Shown here: positions 7,360 to 9,379 of the stretch, piece by piece
Position numbering within the stretch: the first letter of the stretch is position 1
Layout: the number at the start of each line of letters is the position of its first letter
From: Flavobacterium sp.
GTDB lineage: Bacteria; Bacteroidota; Bacteroidia; Flavobacteriales; Flavobacteriaceae
DNA length: 9,379 nt
Reading direction: 5' to 3'
Assembly: GCA_030152225.1 (NCBI GenBank)
Contig: JASLHL010000251.1
Coordinates: 1-9,379 of the forward strand
Notes under the pieces: model-generated
What the model was told of the DNA's origin: nothing
Databases searched by the model: none
What the model saw: only the letters and a program-made list of their open reading frames with translations
Translations under genes and position numbers: made by a program

Positions 7360-7377
7360 TTATTTATTGAATTACTT

Positions 7378-8151
7378 GTGATTATATCTGTTTTAAGAGC
7401 GTTGTGGAAAATACTAACTTATCTCTTAAAAGGGATCATGTTAGTAGGCACTTATGTAGCTTACCCTTTTGTCTTTTGTACAGGAGAGCGTCGTTTTTTA
7501 CCTTTCAAAACCTATAGAGTGAAGATGGACGATCCCTTATATATGGCTTTATATAAAGGATTGCTTTATATGGGATGGGGAAGTTTAACTGTTTTTTACT
7601 TCTGCTATCTTTGGTTTACTTACTCTTGTTTGACGACATTAGGGTATACTATTCTAGGGTATGAAAAGACAAAAGGGAACACACTTTTACTTGTCGTAAT
7701 TACTTTGTTTTTAGGAGGACTTTACTTTTTTTTAATATTTAGCCAAATGAGACAACTAAATGTTCAACGTAAAATGAGTAGGGTATCAATTAAATCTACA
7801 TTTGGACGTATGGGAATTTTGTGGATTTGGATTAGTGTACTTGTAATTCCACTGTTTATACAAGAAGAATTGATTAAAGGAGGGCAATTAAAAGATATTG
7901 TAGTGATAGAAGAAGTCGTCATTCCGAAAGTTGCTGAAAATAAATTATCAAATGCCGAAATTGGATGGGCAGAAAGATGGCGTATTTTGGAAACATACTA
8001 TGCAAATTTTTATTTAAAGAAAGAGTATAAGGATCTTGTCATTGGATATGTCAAGCTATTTTTTCTTGCTTTCTTTATTAAAATATTACTTCTCTATTTA
8101 GATATTTATTATTTAGTAAGAAAAAAAAAGGAGATGAACAATGTTATTTAA
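7378..8151 (+). CDS. Multi-pass membrane protein, unrecognised family
   Basis: This encodes 257 aa from a GTG start at 7378; the next in-frame ATG is at 7438 and would remove most of the first helix. Hydrophobic segments lie near residues 12-32, 66-90, 102-122, 145-162 and 223-247, giving about five membrane passes. A hydrophilic stretch at about 163-220 (IKGGQLKDIVVIEEVVIPKV and an aromatic-rich WAERWRILETYYANFYLKKEY) would form the main soluble loop. The C-terminus is basic (VRKKKEMNN). I see no catalytic motif and do not recognise a family. It begins 18 bp after the DUF4407 gene and is followed by the operon terminator, so it is the last full-length gene of the unit. A role as a membrane partner of DUF4407, or as a guard restraining the nuclease protein, is possible but speculative. 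Confidence 0.8.
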   Translation: MIISVLRALWKILTYLLKGIMLVGTYVAYPFVFCTGERRFLPFKTYRVKMDDPLYMALYKGLLYMGWGSLTVFYFCYLWFTYSCLTTLGYTILGYEKTKGNTLLLVVITLFLGGLYFFLIFSQMRQLNVQRKMSRVSIKSTFGRMGILWIWISVLVIPLFIQEELIKGGQLKDIVVIEEVVIPKVAENKLSNAEIGWAERWRILETYYANFYLKKEYKDLVIGYVKLFFLAFFIKILLLYLDIYYLVRKKKEMNNVI

Positions 8152-8197
8152 ATATATCGTACCAAAACTGGGTATTAAATACTACAATTTATTATAA
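8141..8197 (+). CDS. Possible 18-aa peptide ORF at operon end
   Basis: ATG at 8141 opens an 18-codon frame (MLFKYIVPKLGIKYYNLL) overlapping the last 11 bases of the preceding gene. An AAGGAG motif about 8 bases upstream is an unusually good Shine-Dalgarno for this lineage and is one of few in the window. The peptide is hydrophobic with basic residues. It may be a real small product or the residue of a longer lost gene. Evidence is thin. Confidence 0.25.
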   Translation: MLFKYIVPKLGIKYYNLL

Positions 8198-8202
8198 TTT
8201 AA

Positions 8203-8234
8203 AGCCTAGTAAGAAATTAACTAGGCTGTTTTTT
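8203..8234 (+). terminator. Operon terminator
   Basis: AGCCTAGT (8203-8210) pairs with ACTAGGCT (8220-8227) around a 9-base loop. A T-run follows at 8229-8234. It closes the operon that starts at the 1664 promoter and lies between it and the convergent RteC remnant. Confidence 0.85.
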
Positions 8235-8248
8235 ATAAAACTGTCCTT

Positions 8249-8506
8249 TTAAATTTCTTTGTCCATATACTCTTCTAATGTTTCTTTTAGTTTATCCAAA
8301 TAACAAGTCCTTGATTTAGCTCTTGTTTTCATCCGGTGAAAAGCGTGATGAATATCTCCTAAAAGGATTTGAAACAGTTCTTGAAAAATAACAGCTATTT
8401 TTCTGATTTCTATTTTACCGTTCCCGATAGAACCAGTTACATAAAGCGCGTAGATCAGTTCTATCGGGCACTTTTCGTATCTCAAGATGGGAGTTGAAAC
8501 GCTCAT
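8249..8506 (-). pseudogene. RteC-domain protein remnant (C-terminal part)
   Basis: The minus-strand frame ending at 8249 reads PIELIYALYVTGSIGNGK, then IRKIAVIFQELFQILLGDIHH and RAKSRTCYLDKLKETLEEYM. This follows the conserved C-terminal pattern of RteC family proteins (ELIYALxxxGxxNxG, IAxxFExxFxxxLGDxY, RTxFLDxLKxxL). RteC is a Bacteroidota regulator first known from CTnDOT, where it controls excision functions. Full-length proteins are about 280 aa. Here only about 80 residues are readable. The frame is open to 8566 and is then closed by a stop, and I find no RteC-like N-terminus in any minus-strand frame up to about 8918. It is either a pseudogene or a stand-alone C-terminal piece starting at ATG 8506. 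An overlapping frame at 8415-8672 is probably not real. Confidence 0.65.
8423..8468. repeat. Perfect 11-bp inverted repeat inside the RteC remnant
   Basis: CCCGATAGAAC (8423-8433) and GTTCTATCGGG (8458-8468) are exact reverse complements around a 24-base loop. The repeat lies in the sequence for the conserved ELIYAL block, where no such symmetry is expected. Confidence 0.7.
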
Positions 8507-8917
8507 TGTACCAGTGGTACACAGAATAAGTTCCCTTTGGTATACACGAGATATAGGCCTGATTCCCTAACCACGGAAGCGCTAAGGTTAGGCAAATGTT
8601 TTGCTTGTCGATTTGAGGTAACCCATGGGACGTTTCGGGTAGATAAAGTCGATGTAGTACCAGTGTCAGCATAGTCTTGATTTTTGTGGGTTAGTGTCTG
8701 ACAAAATTGCTCGAAATAGCAGCGATGGAAAAGAAAGGGGGCGCGTTTGATCGCGATTGGTTATACAAAGGAGTAAAAGCGAATAAAAGATTTTGCTCGA
8801 CTGTTAACGGTACAAGTGCTGGAAAACACTACCCCTTGATGTAAAAGAGAAGTGCCTTCACGACAATGAATCGTAAAAAGGAACAAGATGAGTACAACAG
8901 CTAGATAAAATGGAAGA
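8507..8917. other. Non-coding or decayed DNA with several perfect palindromes
   Basis: About 410 bp without a gene I can support. It holds GTACCA-G-TGGTAC (8508-8520), CCTAACC/GGTTAGG (8566-8572/8586-8592) and CCCATGGG (8622-8629). GTACCAGTG recurs at 8656-8664. A 39-codon plus-strand ORF at 8725-8844 has no recognisable family. The region is where the lost RteC N-terminus would be expected. Confidence 0.4.
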
Positions 8918-9094
8918 ATGTTTATTTATGCTACAGCTGTAGTTGTAAGTACTGGACGCAGTTATAAAACAGCCCTAAAAATTCTAAATGAAGTTCGAAA
9001 GAGGTATGAAAGACCAGCAGGAGCGATGGTGACCTACAAAGAGTTTAGTGTATGTATGCACTTAGACGAAGAAGTCTTTAGCGCGCTGCAATAG
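8918..9094 (+). CDS. Small helix-turn-helix-like protein
   Basis: This is a 58-codon frame from ATG 8918 to TAG 9094. Residues 12-31 (TGRSYKTALKILNEVRKRYE) followed by MVTYKEFSVCMHLDEEVFSAL resemble small Bacteroidota DNA-binding-like proteins. In those, a helix with a GRS..TA pattern precedes a basic helix and a second pattern of the type VTxxEFxxYxxLxxEEV. The resemblance is from memory. The protein has no membrane segment. Its start is followed by a perfect 12-bp palindrome, CTACAGCTGTAG (8931-8942), inside codons 5-9. An ATG at 8888 in the same frame is closed by a stop after six codons, so 8918 is the start. It is divergent from the RteC remnant, in keeping with a mobile-element regulatory pair. 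Confidence 0.5.
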   Translation: MFIYATAVVVSTGRSYKTALKILNEVRKRYERPAGAMVTYKEFSVCMHLDEEVFSALQ

Positions 9095-9098
9095 GTAA

Positions 9099-9189
9099 GG
9101 TTTTGTTTGGGTTTCCTATGGGTTTTGTTTGGTAAAATGGGGTCTAGTCCTAGTAAACACAGGGAAATACCATAGAATCCCCAAACAAA
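9099..9189. repeat. Direct and inverted repeat cluster
   Basis: GGTTTTGTTTGG occurs at 9099-9110 and 9121-9132, a direct repeat with 22-bp period. The 20 bases at 9102-9121 match the reverse complement of 9170-9189 at 17 positions, with 48 bp between the arms. TTTGTTTGG is therefore present three times, twice direct and once inverted. This fits recombinase, integrase or regulator binding sites, or a decayed element end. No gene is seen between 9095 and the window edge. Confidence 0.55.
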
Positions 9190-9191
9190 TG

Positions 9192-9273
9192 ACAAAGGAT
9201 TGTTTTTATTATTTTGATTTTCAGTATTTTATTTTTTTATCAAGGCGAAATATAACGCCATTTTATCCTTTGT
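9192..9273. repeat. Inverted repeat flanking an AT-rich stretch
   Basis: ACAAAGGAT (9192-9200) and ATCCTTTGT (9265-9273) are perfect 9-bp inverted arms around 64 bases. The enclosed DNA is T-rich and contains a small GGCG/CGCC hairpin (9244-9259). No coding potential is seen. Confidence 0.4.
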
Positions 9274-9329
9274 AATCCCAAAAGTGGAAGAATGGAGCAG
9301 GGGGTATTTCACAGTTGAATTTACTTGTT

Positions 9330-9337
9330 TAGGTTTG
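9330..9337 (+). promoter_or_regulatory. -7 promoter element near window end
   Basis: TAGGTTTG is an exact TAnnTTTG match. An AAGGAG motif (9366-9371) lies just before an ATG at 9375-9377, three bases from its end, so a gene may begin at the right edge. No protein can be read from the few bases available, and no clear -33 element is visible. Confidence 0.35.
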
Positions 9338-9379
9338 CAGTGTATTCCTCGAATAAGCGAGCAGAAAGGAGAGAATGTA

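Noticed and set aside
8415..8672. Minus-strand ORF with a WYNERFNSHL stretch resembling a transposase C-terminus
   Set aside because: The likeness is confined to a few residues, there is no DDE context, and it overlaps the better supported RteC frame.
8725..8844. Plus-strand 39-codon ORF
   Set aside because: It is short, has no family resemblance, and lies in decayed DNA.
9099..9189. CRISPR array
   Set aside because: There are only three short repeat copies, one inverted, with unequal spacing and no cas genes.

Overview
The window reads as a low-GC member of the Bacteroidota, most likely a flavobacterium. The grounds are AT-rich codon use, few Shine-Dalgarno sequences, three matches to the Bacteroidota -7 promoter element TAnnTTTG, an RteC-domain remnant (a Bacteroidota-specific family) and a DUF6140-like small protein. 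The species cannot be told from the sequence.

Layout. Positions 1-604 hold the 5' two-thirds of a WYL-domain regulator on the minus strand, cut by the window edge. A 318-bp divergent intergenic region with nested inverted repeats follows. Then come a SLOG/DUF2493 nucleotide-sensor-like gene (923-1279), a long perfect hairpin terminator (1304-1360) and a small DUF6140-like gene (1414-1626).

The centre of the window (1664-8234) is one self-contained plus-strand operon with a recognisable promoter and terminator and gaps of 2-30 bp between genes. It encodes a second WYL regulator, a DUF1232/YkvA-like small membrane protein, a secreted von Willebrand A (VWA) protein with a complete MIDAS set, a membrane-anchored protein with a C-terminal DNA/RNA non-specific endonuclease domain, a DUF4407 membrane coiled-coil protein split by a frameshift, and a multi-pass membrane protein. 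Nearly every structural product is membrane-bound or exported. The predicted topology puts the VWA protein and the N-terminal half of the nuclease protein in the periplasm and the nuclease domain in the cytoplasm. I infer an envelope-spanning sensor-effector machine under WYL control, possibly anti-phage defence. I do not recognise the combination as a named system, and no function is proven by sequence alone.

The right end (8249-9379) looks like decayed mobile-element or accessory DNA. It holds the C-terminal third of an RteC-like protein on the minus strand without a readable N-terminus, a cluster of perfect short palindromes, a 58-aa helix-turn-helix-like ORF (8918-9094), a set of direct and inverted repeats (9099-9189), and a promoter-like element with a possible start codon at the very edge.
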